Positions 36,958-44,389 of a stretch of 64,000 nucleotides of DNA are shown here, one piece after another (position 1 is the first letter of the stretch; every line of letters starts with the position of its first letter). The notes beneath the pieces are model-generated. The model was not told the DNA's origin. It did not search any database and saw nothing but the letters and a program-made list of their open reading frames with translations. Position numbers and translations under genes: made by a program. The stretch is from Clostridium sp. DSM 17811 (GTDB lineage Bacteria > Bacillota > Clostridia > Clostridiales > Clostridiaceae): the NCBI RefSeq assembly GCF_018861905.1, contig NZ_JAHLDU010000001.1:310001-374000 (forward strand), read 5' to 3'.

Positions 36958-37172
36958 TATTAAATTCTCGTAAGCCTGACAGGAGGTCAGGCTAGCGAAC
37001 CCGAGACAGGACGTCGAGTGTGAGCACGTAACAATTGAGAATTGTTACGCCCCCCAGAGAACTACCCAGAGGTTGAGAATTTAATATTAAGCAAAACATT
37101 AGAATTCCTTAATGCAATTTCATGTTTCAAACTCTCCTTTCAAGTCACACAGGATAAATTGCATTAACTAGG
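36872..37172 (+). repeat. Foldback element family 1, copy B
   Basis: A 301-bp element bounded by CCTAG (36872) and CTAGG (37172). Left arm words GGAAGTGACTTGAAAGGAGA and AATTCTTGTTTTGC find their complements in GCAAAACATTAGAATT and TCTCCTTTCAAGTCAC on the right. The core (about 36965-37072) holds hairpin 1 (GCCTGAC / GTCAGGC), TAGCGAACC, GAGACAGGACGTCGAGTGTG, hairpin 3 (AACAATT / AATTGTT) and CAGAGAACTACCCAGAGG. The right end contains the stop codon of gdx. No open frame of note apart from the chimeric one on the left. Confidence 0.9.
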
Positions 37173-37484
37173 TGACACTAATTTTAATCCTACAATTCCT
37201 ATTATTATAAATCCAATACAACCTAACCTCATTGCATTTACGGGTTCTTTGAATAATACTATTCCTAAAATCACAGTACCAACTGTACCAATTCCTGTCC
37301 AAATTGCATATGCAGTTCCTATTGGAAGGCTTTTCAATGATAAAGACAGAAAATAGAAACTTGCTATCATTCCCAATATCGTAAATACGCTCGGTACAAG
37401 CTTTGTGAATCCTTGTGAATATTTAAGTCCTATAGCCCAACCCATTTCAAAAAATCCTGCTATAACTAAAGACACCCATTGCAT
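37164..37484 (-). CDS. gdx: Guanidinium exporter Gdx (SMR family)
   Basis: A 106-aa four-helix small multidrug resistance protein. It has the Gdx/SugE signature rather than that of EmrE: AGFFEMGWAIGLKYSQGF with the central Glu, then SLKSLPIGTAYAIWTGIGTVG and a RLGCIGFIIIGIVGLKL end. Gdx proteins exchange guanidinium for protons. The guanidine-I riboswitch in the leader confirms the substrate class independently. The start at 37484 follows AGAGGAGAG; an in-frame GTG three codons earlier overlaps that site. The last codons lie inside element copy B. Confidence 0.95.
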   Translation of the reverse strand: MQWVSLVIAGFFEMGWAIGLKYSQGFTKLVPSVFTILGMIASFYFLSLSLKSLPIGTAYAIWTGIGTVGTVILGIVLFKEPVNAMRLGCIGFIIIGIVGLKLVSPS

Positions 37485-37557
37485 AATTTTCACTCTCCTC
37501 TTCTAATATAAAATTTTTAATATTTATTAGTACTTAATAAATTTGCCCTTAACAATA

Positions 37558-37607
37558 ACAAAAAATAAAAGCCAAAGACGATATTGTAGAATATCTCCCA
37601 GGCTTTT
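37558..37607 (-). terminator. Riboswitch-controlled terminator
   Basis: AAAAGCC (37607-37601 on the minus strand) pairs with GGCTTTT (37573-37567), followed by TTTTT. The first arm is the conserved AAAAGCC of the aptamer, so guanidine binding should prevent the terminator and turn gdx on. Confidence 0.88.
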
Positions 37608-37690
37608 ATCCTTCCGTGAACACAATTAAACTGTGCGTTTTATCTTGGACCAGTCCAGTTATAAACCTAAAACTGCGGAACCCTATAAAA
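37590..37690 (-). promoter_or_regulatory. Guanidine-I (ykkC) riboswitch
   Basis: The minus strand reads the conserved words in order: TAGGGTTCCG (37685-37676), ACTGGTCC (37654-37647), ACGGAAGGATAAAAGCC (37617-37601) and GGGAGAT (37599-37593). Those are the invariant parts of the ykkC aptamer that bind guanidinium. It lies about 105 bp upstream of gdx, with an expression-platform terminator. Confidence 0.95.
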
Positions 37691-37835
37691 CTTTTATTTA
37701 TATGAGTTTTACAAACTCTTTTTTACCAATTATGTTTTCATTAATTACTTATTATAAAGCAAGGCGACAGCCTAACACCTAAAAGAATTTAGACTAGGAT
37801 TAAATGGTTTTTTAACACTATCCCTCTAGACCCAT

Positions 37836-38133
37836 CCTAGTATAAATTTTCTCTGGAAGTGACTTGAAATAAGAAGTGCAGAAACAATTGAAATCTTATT
37901 TAGAAATTCTTGTTTTGCCAATATTAAATTCTCGTAAGCCTGACAGGAAGTCAGGCTAGCGAACCCGAGACAGGACGTCGAGCGTGAGCACGTAACAATT
38001 GAGAATTGTTACGCCCCCCAGAGAACTACCCAGAGGTTGAGAATATAATATTGAACAAAACATTAGAATTCCTTAATGCGATTTCATGTTTTAAACTCTT
38101 ATTTCGAGACACATAAGATAAATTTCATAAGGA
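37836..38133 (+). repeat. Foldback element family 1, copy C
   Basis: About 298 bp, with a core almost identical to copy B (a handful of substitutions, e.g. GGAAGTCAGG for GGAGGTCAGG) and more divergent arms. The left end is CCTAGTATAAATTTT (37836) and the right end AAATTTCATAAGGAT (38120-38134). It ends 8 bp before the galE stop codon. It is about 960 bp from copy B in the same orientation, with gdx and its riboswitch between them. Confidence 0.9.
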
Positions 38134-38140
38134 TACCCTC

Positions 38141-39127
38141 TTATTTAGTGTATCCTTGTGGATGACCTTTATGCCAATTCCATGCAGTTTCTATAATAGT
38201 TTCAAGAGAAGCATATTTAGGTTCCCATCCGAGAACTTTTTTAGCCTTATCACTAGAAGCTATAAGTACTGCTGGATCTCCTGCACGTCTAGGTGCCATT
38301 TCAGCCTTTATATCAATTCCAGTAACTTTTCTTGTTGCTTCAATAACCTCTGCAACAGAAAATCCTTTTCCATTTCCAAGATTACAAGTTATACTGTCCT
38401 CTCCTCGTCTAAGCCTTTTCACTGCAAGTAAATGAGCACTAGCAAGGTCAGTTACATGAACATAATCTCTAACACAAGTACCATCCTCTGTTTTGTAATC
38501 ATCGCCAAATATCATTATCTTTTCTCTTTGTCCAAGTGCTACCTGAAGAATAATAGGTATCAAATGGGATTCTGGTCTATGATCTTCTCCTATTTTTGAG
38601 CTTATGTGTGCACCTGCTGCATTAAAATATCTTAAAGCAGTATATTTTATGCCATAAGCATTATCACACCATTTTAATATTTTCTCAACGCATAACTTTG
38701 ACTCTCCATAAGGATTAGTAGGAAAAGTCTTATCATCTTCAAGTATAGGAATATTATCTGGCTCACCGTAAGTCGCTGCAGTCGATGAGAACACTATATA
38801 TTTAACATTATGATCTCTCATAGCCTTTAATAAATTTACTGTAGAACCAATATTGTTTTCAAAATATTTTAAAGGTTCTACAACACTCTCACCTACTAAT
38901 GAATCTGCTGCAAAATCTATAACTGCATCTATAGTATTCTCCGTAAAAACTTTGTTAAGTATAACATCATCTCTTAAATCTCCACAATATAGCTTTCCAC
39001 CTATTAATGCATCATGATGTCCCTTTTGGAAGTTATCTAAAACAACTACCTCTTCACCTTTTTCTAAAAGTTCTGCCACCATATGACTTCCAATATAACC
39101 TGCTCCACCACATACCAAAATTGCCAT
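38141..39127 (-). CDS. galE: UDP-glucose 4-epimerase
   Basis: A 328-aa short-chain dehydrogenase/reductase that interconverts UDP-glucose and UDP-galactose. It has the NAD-binding [11 protein letters not shown] at residues 7-17, the catalytic SSTAATYG with the active-site Ser/Thr, the [12 protein letters not shown] motif (Tyr and Lys of the catalytic YxxxK) and the substrate loop [14 protein letters not shown] precedes the ATG. It is monocistronic and divergent from mgtE; no other Leloir genes are nearby, so it probably serves surface polysaccharides. Confidence 0.97.
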   Translation of the reverse strand: MAILVCGGAGYIGSHMVAELLEKGEEVVVLDNFQKGHHDALIGGKLYCGDLRDDVILNKVFTENTIDAVIDFAADSLVGESVVEPLKYFENNIGSTVNLLKAMRDHNVKYIVFSSTAATYGEPDNIPILEDDKTFPTNPYGESKLCVEKILKWCDNAYGIKYTALRYFNAAGAHISSKIGEDHRPESHLIPIILQVALGQREKIMIFGDDYKTEDGTCVRDYVHVTDLASAHLLAVKRLRRGEDSITCNLGNGKGFSVAEVIEATRKVTGIDIKAEMAPRRAGDPAVLIASSDKAKKVLGWEPKYASLETIIETAWNWHKGHPQGYTK

Positions 39128-39234
39128 TAACTAAATTCTCCTCTCATAAAGCTTTTTATTTAATCTATAATCATTTTAACACATTTTTTCCATTAGTCAT
39201 AAATTTGTTATTCGGTTACATTATTTCTATACGG

Positions 39235-39315
39235 TTGACACTACAGCACCTCGTGGAATATAATAAATTATCTTAATTACTTAAGCTTTTTAGTACTGTG
39301 CTAAAAAGCTATTTT
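39235..39315 (+). promoter_or_regulatory. mgtE promoter and leader hairpin
   Basis: TTGACA (39235-39240) and TATAAT (39259-39264) with an 18-bp spacer form a near-consensus promoter. The 60-nt leader then holds AGCTTTTTAG / CTAAAAAGCT (about 39283-39309) followed by ATTTTTATT, a terminator-like hairpin ending just before the AAGGAGG site. It is far too short for an M-box aptamer. Confidence 0.7.
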
Positions 39316-39332
39316 TATTGAAGGAGGTAAAC

Positions 39333-40676
39333 ATGTCACATAAACTAAACGAAATAGAACTAACTGAATTTTTATTAACTGAATCCATAGATGAAGTAAA
39401 CAAACTTATTCAGTTTATTCATCCTGCTGATATTTTAATAGCTATCAGGCAATACGAAGGAATTAAATTAGATTTATTTAAAAAACTATCTCCAAATATC
39501 ATTGCAGATATTATTGATGACGCAGATGATGATGAAAAATATGCCCTCCTATCAATTCATGAGGATATCATGCAAAAGAAAATTATACATGAAATGTCCT
39601 CAGATGAATTGGTTGATTTATTAGAAGCAGTAACAGAAGATGAAGCTAAAAACATAATGATAAAGCTAGATAAAGAAGATGTTGCTGAAGTAACGGAATT
39701 GTTAACCTACCCTCCAGATAGTGCTGGTGGAATTATGGCCACTGAATTTGTAAGTATAAAAGAAAATATGACTATCGGCGAGACTCTTAGTTACCTTCAA
39801 AAGGAAGCACCTGATGTAGATAATGCCTATTATATATATGTAGTTGATGGAAATGCTTTTTTAAAGGGAGTTATATCCCTTCGTGAGATTGTAATTAACA
39901 GCTTTAATGTAAAAATATCCGATATTATGAATGATAACGCCATGAGTATACCAGTTGATATGGATAAAGAAGAGGTTGGCCACATATTCGAGAAATATGG
40001 TTATCTAACTATGCCCGTAGTAAATGAATCTATGCAGATTTTAGGAATAGTAACTTCAGATGATGTAATGGAGATTCTTAGTGATGAACATACTGAGGAT
40101 TTATATCGTCTTGCAGGTATAAAAGAAGATGAAAAGGTCACTGGCTCACTTAAGTCTGCCGTCAGAAGTAGACTACCCTGGTTATTTGTAAATTTATTAA
40201 CTGCAATCCTTGCAGCCGCAACTGTTAGCCTTTTTGAAGGAACAATACAAAAGGTCGTAGCCTTAGCCACCTTCATGCCAATAGTTGCAGGTATGGGAGG
40301 TAACGCAGGCACCCAAACTCTAACTATAATTATTCGTAGCATAGCACTTGGAGAAGTCACCGCCAAAAATTCTTTAAAAATATTATTGAAGGAATTTGGC
40401 GTAGGCCTATTTACAGGAATCGCCATGGGCATTGCTGTAGCAATTTTAGGTTACCTATGGGAAAAGAATATTGTTTTTGGAGTAGTTATTGGTCTTTCTA
40501 TGGTACTAAACATGGTAGCTGCAACCATATCAGGTTTTACAGTCCCAGTTATTCTTAGGAAACTCAATATTGATCCAGCACTTGCCTCTGCTGTATTTGT
40601 TACCACAGTAACAGACGTTTTAGGATTCTTTTTCTTCCTAGGACTTGCAACACTATTTTTACCTTACTTAATATAA
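39333..40676 (+). CDS. mgtE: Magnesium transporter MgtE
   Basis: A 447-aa Mg2+ channel with the usual parts: N-terminal superhelical domain (about 20-125), a CBS pair (about 130-250) that senses cytoplasmic Mg2+, a plug helix and five membrane helices (from about 280). Family words are YPPDSAGGIMATEF at the start of the CBS region and the pore segment GMGGNAGTQTLTIIIRS. The ATG at 39333 follows AAGGAGG; an upstream TTG includes that site. Monocistronic with its own promoter and terminator. Confidence 0.97.
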   Translation: MSHKLNEIELTEFLLTESIDEVNKLIQFIHPADILIAIRQYEGIKLDLFKKLSPNIIADIIDDADDDEKYALLSIHEDIMQKKIIHEMSSDELVDLLEAVTEDEAKNIMIKLDKEDVAEVTELLTYPPDSAGGIMATEFVSIKENMTIGETLSYLQKEAPDVDNAYYIYVVDGNAFLKGVISLREIVINSFNVKISDIMNDNAMSIPVDMDKEEVGHIFEKYGYLTMPVVNESMQILGIVTSDDVMEILSDEHTEDLYRLAGIKEDEKVTGSLKSAVRSRLPWLFVNLLTAILAAATVSLFEGTIQKVVALATFMPIVAGMGGNAGTQTLTIIIRSIALGEVTAKNSLKILLKEFGVGLFTGIAMGIAVAILGYLWEKNIVFGVVIGLSMVLNMVAATISGFTVPVILRKLNIDPALASAVFVTTVTDVLGFFFFLGLATLFLPYLI

Positions 40677-40711
40677 AAAAAGCATATAAAATAACGTTTA
40701 ATATTAACATC

Positions 40712-40742
40712 AAAAACGATTATGTTTACATAGTCGTTTTTT
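40712..40742 (+). terminator. Terminator after mgtE
   Basis: AAAAACGATTATG and CATAGTCGTTTTTT form a stem with one mismatch and a 4-nt loop, ending in a T-run. Confidence 0.85.
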
Positions 40743-40815
40743 ATTGTTCCTCTTATGGGATATGCTGTATATTAGTATTACATATTATATAATACATTCA
40801 TTAAAAATGAATAAA

Positions 40816-40840
40816 TGAACTATTTTTAATGACGTACGTT
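40816..40840 (+). promoter_or_regulatory. Candidate ECF promoter upstream of the sigma factor
   Basis: TGAAC (40816-40820) and CGTT (40837-40840) are 16 bp apart, a typical ECF -35/-10 pair. It lies 24 bp before the start codon of the sigY-like gene, which suggests autoregulation. The same pair with the same spacing recurs at 42028-42052. Confidence 0.6.
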
Positions 40841-40863
40841 TAATTTATATAGGTGGTGAGGTA

Positions 40864-41394
40864 TTGGATAATATAAACTTAATTGAAAAGGCTAAATCCG
40901 GTAATATAAGTGCTTTAAATACTTTACTTAGTGCGAATTATCCAATATTACAGGGCTACGTTATAAAAATGACTGGAAATATCGATATAGCTCAAGATAT
41001 CGTCCAAGAAACTATGTTAAAAGCAGTTATACATATTAAAAAATTTATCCCTAATGCCAAATTTTCTACCTGGCTAATTACTATAGCTACTAATTTATAT
41101 AGAGATTTACTTAGAAAGACCAAAAATTTAGAATTAATTTCTGAGACTATTGAAACAAATGAAATTAGCCCTGAAAGATCTGTAATTTTTAATATTGAAT
41201 ATAATGCAGTTAAGGAAATATTATTGAAACTACCTTATGAAAAAAGAGCAGTTTTTATATTAAAGCATTATTATGGTTACAAATACGAAGAAATTGCAGT
41301 AATTTTAAAATGCCCTATAGGAACTGTTCGTTCAAGACTTCACAATTGCATAAAATATATTATTTTAGAGCTAGATAGAAAGGGGATAATGTAA
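40864..41394 (+). CDS. sigY: ECF-type RNA polymerase sigma factor (SigY-like)
   Basis: A 176-aa sigma factor with region 2 (QDIVQETMLKAVIHIKKF, then FSTWLITIATNLYRDLLRK) and region 4 (LLKLPYEKRAVFILKHYYGYKYEEIAVILKCPIGTVRSRL), and no other domain. The start codon is TTG behind AGGTGGTGAGG. The five genes after it match, in size and type, the yxlC, yxlD, yxlE, yxlF and yxlG genes that follow sigY in Bacillus subtilis. Assignment rests on that synteny plus the sigma sequence. The inducing signal is not evident. Confidence 0.85.
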   Translation: MDNINLIEKAKSGNISALNTLLSANYPILQGYVIKMTGNIDIAQDIVQETMLKAVIHIKKFIPNAKFSTWLITIATNLYRDLLRKTKNLELISETIETNEISPERSVIFNIEYNAVKEILLKLPYEKRAVFILKHYYGYKYEEIAVILKCPIGTVRSRLHNCIKYIILELDRKGIM

Positions 41395-41793
41395 ATGAAA
41401 AACTCAGAAAATATGTATAAAAAAGTAATAGATAAATATTATAATGAGCTACCAGATAAAGTTGAAAAAAATATGTCAACTGAAGAAATAATTTTATCTG
41501 ACAAATTAAACTTAGCTTTAAATAAAATGGATATTTTAAAACCAGATATTTTAAATTGTAATATAAATATACTTGAAATTATTAAAAAAGGAGAACTAAT
41601 AAAACAAAATAGAAAAAACTCTTTAGAATTTATCTTTTTTATATCATTGTCATCATTAATTATTTCATCTTTAATTCTAATAACATTTTATTTTGGTGAT
41701 AATTTTTTTGTATACTATGAATTATTAACCTTTATTTTCATGCCTATTGTAATAATTCCATTAGCTAAACTATTACAAGCTGGAGGTAATTAA
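41395..41793 (+). CDS. Membrane protein in the anti-sigma position (YxlC-like)
   Basis: A 132-aa protein: an acidic/basic cytoplasmic N-terminal half (about 1-75, helical) and two membrane helices (about 77-96 and 101-125). It starts directly after the sigma stop codon (TAAATG), so it is translationally coupled. The plan, with a sigma-facing domain and membrane anchor, is that of an anti-sigma factor, and the position equals yxlC of Bacillus. Sequence motifs alone do not prove it. Confidence 0.75.
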   Translation: MKNSENMYKKVIDKYYNELPDKVEKNMSTEEIILSDKLNLALNKMDILKPDILNCNINILEIIKKGELIKQNRKNSLEFIFFISLSSLIISSLILITFYFGDNFFVYYELLTFIFMPIVIIPLAKLLQAGGN

Positions 41794-41794
41794 T

Positions 41795-42019
41795 ATGCAT
41801 CCTAAATTAGATACGAAATCATTAATTATTCTTTTGATTTGCATATCACCATTTTTATTATTTCAAGCGGCCTGGATTTTTAAAGACGCAAAAAAGCGAG
41901 GAGAAAAATTCTATTGGATTTGGGGATTTGTAGGTCTAATAAATATACCAGAATCATTAATTCTATATCTAATAGTTACTAGAATAATATTCAACAAAAA
42001 TAAAAAGAAAAAAGGATAA
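41795..42019 (+). CDS. Small membrane protein (YxlD-like)
   Basis: A 74-aa protein with two hydrophobic helices (about 9-28 and 42-64) around DAKKRGEKFYWIWGFVGL, ending in a lysine-rich tail. The FKDAKKRGE-FYWIWG word pattern is typical of small PLDc_N/YxlD-type proteins. GGAGG precedes the ATG, one base after the previous stop. In Bacillus the yxlC-yxlD-yxlE products restrain SigY activity; the same is inferred here. Confidence 0.75.
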   Translation: MHPKLDTKSLIILLICISPFLLFQAAWIFKDAKKRGEKFYWIWGFVGLINIPESLILYLIVTRIIFNKNKKKKG

Positions 42020-42027
42020 TAAAATAG

Positions 42028-42052
42028 TGAACTTTTTATATTCCCAATCGTT
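42028..42052 (+). promoter_or_regulatory. Second candidate ECF promoter (internal)
   Basis: TGAAC (42028-42032) and CGTT (42049-42052), again 16 bp apart, lie in the only sizeable gap of the operon (84 bp). They would drive the yxlE-like, ABC ATPase and permease genes. The base after TGAAC is T in both copies and both continue into A/T-rich DNA. Confidence 0.55.
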
Positions 42053-42103
42053 AAATAATTGTAGTGTACAATATATTTTATATTTTATGAGGAGGTTCAC
42101 AAA

Positions 42104-42307
42104 ATGGGGAATTTAACAACAATAGAACTTATAAAAACCCTTCTTCCACTTATCATCATCCAATTGGGCCTTATGGTTTTTTGTTTATTGAAACTTTCTA
42201 AAGATAATGTTAAACACTTTCCAAAATGGGTTTGGGCTTTGATAATTATTTTTGGTGAATTACTAGGTCCAATTGCTTATTTACTTTTAGGTAGAGAAAG
42301 GAGTTAA
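42104..42307 (+). CDS. PLDc_N-domain small membrane protein (YxlE-like)
   Basis: A 67-aa protein with two membrane helices (about 8-28 and 42-62). The PKWVWALIIIFGELLGPIAYLLLGR ending, in pieces, is the PLDc_N signature seen in YxlE and at the N-terminus of cardiolipin synthases. It has no catalytic part. GAGGAGG precedes the ATG, and the ABC ATPase starts two bases after its stop. Confidence 0.85.
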   Translation: MGNLTTIELIKTLLPLIIIQLGLMVFCLLKLSKDNVKHFPKWVWALIIIFGELLGPIAYLLLGRERS

Positions 42308-42309
42308 TT

Positions 42310-43236
42310 ATGCTAAAAGTTACAAATCTAACAAAAAGCTATAAAGAGTTTGAGGTTTTAAAGGGAATAAGTTTCGAAATCAAAAGAGGAAAAATCCATG
42401 GTTTTCTTGGACAAAATGGATCAGGTAAGACAAGCACTATGAATATTCTTACTGGATTAATTGGGTATAATAGCGGTGACATAATGTATAATGGTAAAGA
42501 TTTCAACAAAAACAAAAGAAAAATTTTAAAAAATGTGGGCTACCTCCCACAAAATCCTGTGTTTTATGACTACATGACTGGTTATGAGTATTTAGTTTTT
42601 ATAGGAGGGCTCAGTAATATGAGTATCACAACGATTAAGAAGAGGTCTAATGAGATTTTAGAAATTGTAGGCCTAAAGGATGCTGGGGATAGAAAACTTA
42701 GTGGGTTTTCTGGTGGAATGAAGCAACGTTTTGGTCTTTGTGTTTCTCTATTTAACAAACCAGAATTATTATTTCTTGATGAACCTACATCAGCTTTAGA
42801 TCCAGAGGGGCGTATGGAAATTCTTGAATTTATTAATAGTTTGAAAAATGAAGGCATAAGTGTTTTTTTATCAACTCATATTTTAAATGACGTAGAAAGG
42901 GTATGCGATGAGGTAAGTATATTAAAAGACGGGAAAATAGCAGTGTCTGCAGGTCTTGAAGAATTAAAAAATGATTACATTCAACCAATTTATGATCTTG
43001 AATTCGAAGATGACTGTTCAAATTTCAAAGAAAAACTTTCTAAATTAAATTGGGTGGAAAACATACAACGTAATAAAAACAAACTTAATATTTATGTTAG
43101 GGATATAAATTTAGCAAGAAGTAAACTGTTGCAACTCCTAGCCACAGAGCCTAATCACTTGATGTCATTTAATTTAAGAAAAAGTAATCTTGAAGAAATT
43201 TTTTTAAAGTTGGTGAATAAAGATGGCCACATTTAA
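42310..43236 (+). CDS. ABC transporter ATPase (YxlF-like)
   Basis: A 308-aa ABC-2-type ATPase: Walker A GFLGQNGSGKTST, signature LSGFSGGMKQRFGL, Walker B LLFLDEPTSALDP, switch STHILNDVE, and a C-terminal accessory domain of about 80 residues typical of drug or lantibiotic exporters. It overlaps the permease gene by 14 nt. Its place after the sigma factor and small membrane proteins makes it the yxlF equivalent. Substrate unknown. Confidence 0.93.
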   Translation: MLKVTNLTKSYKEFEVLKGISFEIKRGKIHGFLGQNGSGKTSTMNILTGLIGYNSGDIMYNGKDFNKNKRKILKNVGYLPQNPVFYDYMTGYEYLVFIGGLSNMSITTIKKRSNEILEIVGLKDAGDRKLSGFSGGMKQRFGLCVSLFNKPELLFLDEPTSALDPEGRMEILEFINSLKNEGISVFLSTHILNDVERVCDEVSILKDGKIAVSAGLEELKNDYIQPIYDLEFEDDCSNFKEKLSKLNWVENIQRNKNKLNIYVRDINLARSKLLQLLATEPNHLMSFNLRKSNLEEIFLKLVNKDGHI

Positions 43237-43990
43237 AGCATATTTTAAAAAAGAGATTCTGGAATCAAAGACGCACTATAAATATATAATCTTAGCTGTC
43301 AGTTTTCTGTTTTTTGCAATTTCAGACCCAATTATGGTCAAACTTTTACCTGAAATATTAAAAAGTCAACTAGCAAAAGGTTCCGCAGACATAAGTACTC
43401 TGTTACCTCCAATCACTCAATTAACAGGTATGCAAAATTATATAAAGGACTTGTTTCAAATAGTAACTCTTGTAATAATTTTCACCACTTGTGGTAGTTT
43501 AAGCGATGAGATTACTACAGGAAAGCTTATATTTCCTTATTCTAAAGGAAGTCTACCAACTGGAATAGTACTTGCTAAATTAATAAATTATACTCTAGCA
43601 TTATCTATCTTTACATTTTTAGGATTTTCAGTGAATTACTATTACTCTGGACTTTTATTAAAAGGCAATCCAGTTGCATTTTCATCAGTTTTATCATCGG
43701 CAACCCTATTATCAATATATTACTTCTTTATAATAACCTTAGTATTATTTTGTAGTAGTATAATCCAAAAAGGAGTAATTACAGGGATTATAGTTTTGGT
43801 TGTAAACTATTTTTCTGTAGCAATTACAGGCATAAAAAGCATATCAAAATTTATTCCCTATAATCTAGTTGATGGAGCAACTCAGTTTAAACATATAAAT
43901 CTTACAACAACCATTACTAGTGTGATTATCTTATCCATAATTCTTATTTTATTAACCATAAGGAGAATGAACAAGGTTAATGTTGTGTAA
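43223..43990 (+). CDS. ABC-2-type permease (YxlG-like)
   Basis: A 255-aa membrane protein with six hydrophobic segments and a large extracellular loop after the first (LPEILKSQLAKGSADISTLL). It matches the ABC-2 permease plan with ISDEITTGKL-like coupling words (SLSDEITTGKLIFPYSKG). It overlaps the ATPase gene and completes a two-part exporter. It is the last gene of the sigma operon; element fragment D' begins about 50 bp later. Confidence 0.88.
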   Translation: MATFKAYFKKEILESKTHYKYIILAVSFLFFAISDPIMVKLLPEILKSQLAKGSADISTLLPPITQLTGMQNYIKDLFQIVTLVIIFTTCGSLSDEITTGKLIFPYSKGSLPTGIVLAKLINYTLALSIFTFLGFSVNYYYSGLLLKGNPVAFSSVLSSATLLSIYYFFIITLVLFCSSIIQKGVITGIIVLVVNYFSVAITGIKSISKFIPYNLVDGATQFKHINLTTTITSVIILSIILILLTIRRMNKVNVV

Positions 43991-44040
43991 CTTATCTTGG
44001 TATTGGAAATGATAATGAAATATTGGGCATTAATATAAAC

Positions 44041-44090
44041 CTCTCGTAAGCCTTCCTAAAAGGAAGCTGTCGAACCGTAACAATGCCGAA
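44041..44090 (+). repeat. Foldback element family 1, core fragment (D')
   Basis: About 50 bp resembling the left half of the core of copy D: CTCGTAAGCCTTCC, AAAGGAAG (hairpin 1), GTCGAACC, GTAACAATGCCGAA. It stands directly left of the full copy D, separated by a few bases, without its own arms. Confidence 0.65.
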
Positions 44091-44092
44091 TT

Positions 44093-44379
44093 ATTATCAT
44101 CTTTCTCCGGAAGTGCTTGAAATAAGAGGTGCAGAAACAATTGAAATCTCATTTTAGAAATTCTTGTTTTGCGAATGTAAAATTCCCGTGAGACTTCCTG
44201 AAAGGAAGGCTAGCGAACCGGCGAATGCCGAATGTGAGCGACATAACAATTAATAATTGTTATGTCCCCCAAAGAACGACCCAGAGGAAGGAAATTTTAC
44301 GTAAGCAAAACATTAGAATTTCAAAATGAGATTTCACGCTTCAAACTCTTATTTCAAGGCACATAGGAGAAAGATGATA
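44093..44379 (+). repeat. Foldback element family 1, copy D
   Basis: 287 bp with the clearest arms: TATCATCTTTCTCCGG at the left against AGGAGAAAGATGATA (44365-44379) at the right; AAATCTCATTTTAGAAATTC against GAATTTCAAAATGAGATTT. The core keeps the layout of B and C but differs in sequence: hairpin 1 is CTTCC / GGAAG, hairpin 2 is CGGC / GCCG around GAAT, and hairpin 3 is CATAACAATT / AATTGTTATG. It ends 10 bp before the stop of the minus-strand gene at 44390. Confidence 0.9.
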
Positions 44380-44389
44380 TCAACAACTT

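Noticed and set aside
39128-39332. M-box magnesium riboswitch before mgtE
   Set aside because: The promoter leaves only about 60 nt of leader, and none of the conserved M-box words are visible.
25840-44379. The repeated elements as a CRISPR array or integron attC sites
   Set aside because: Copies are hundreds to thousands of bases apart, about 300 bp long, and have no spacers, cas genes or integrase. attC sites are shorter and lie in cassette arrays.
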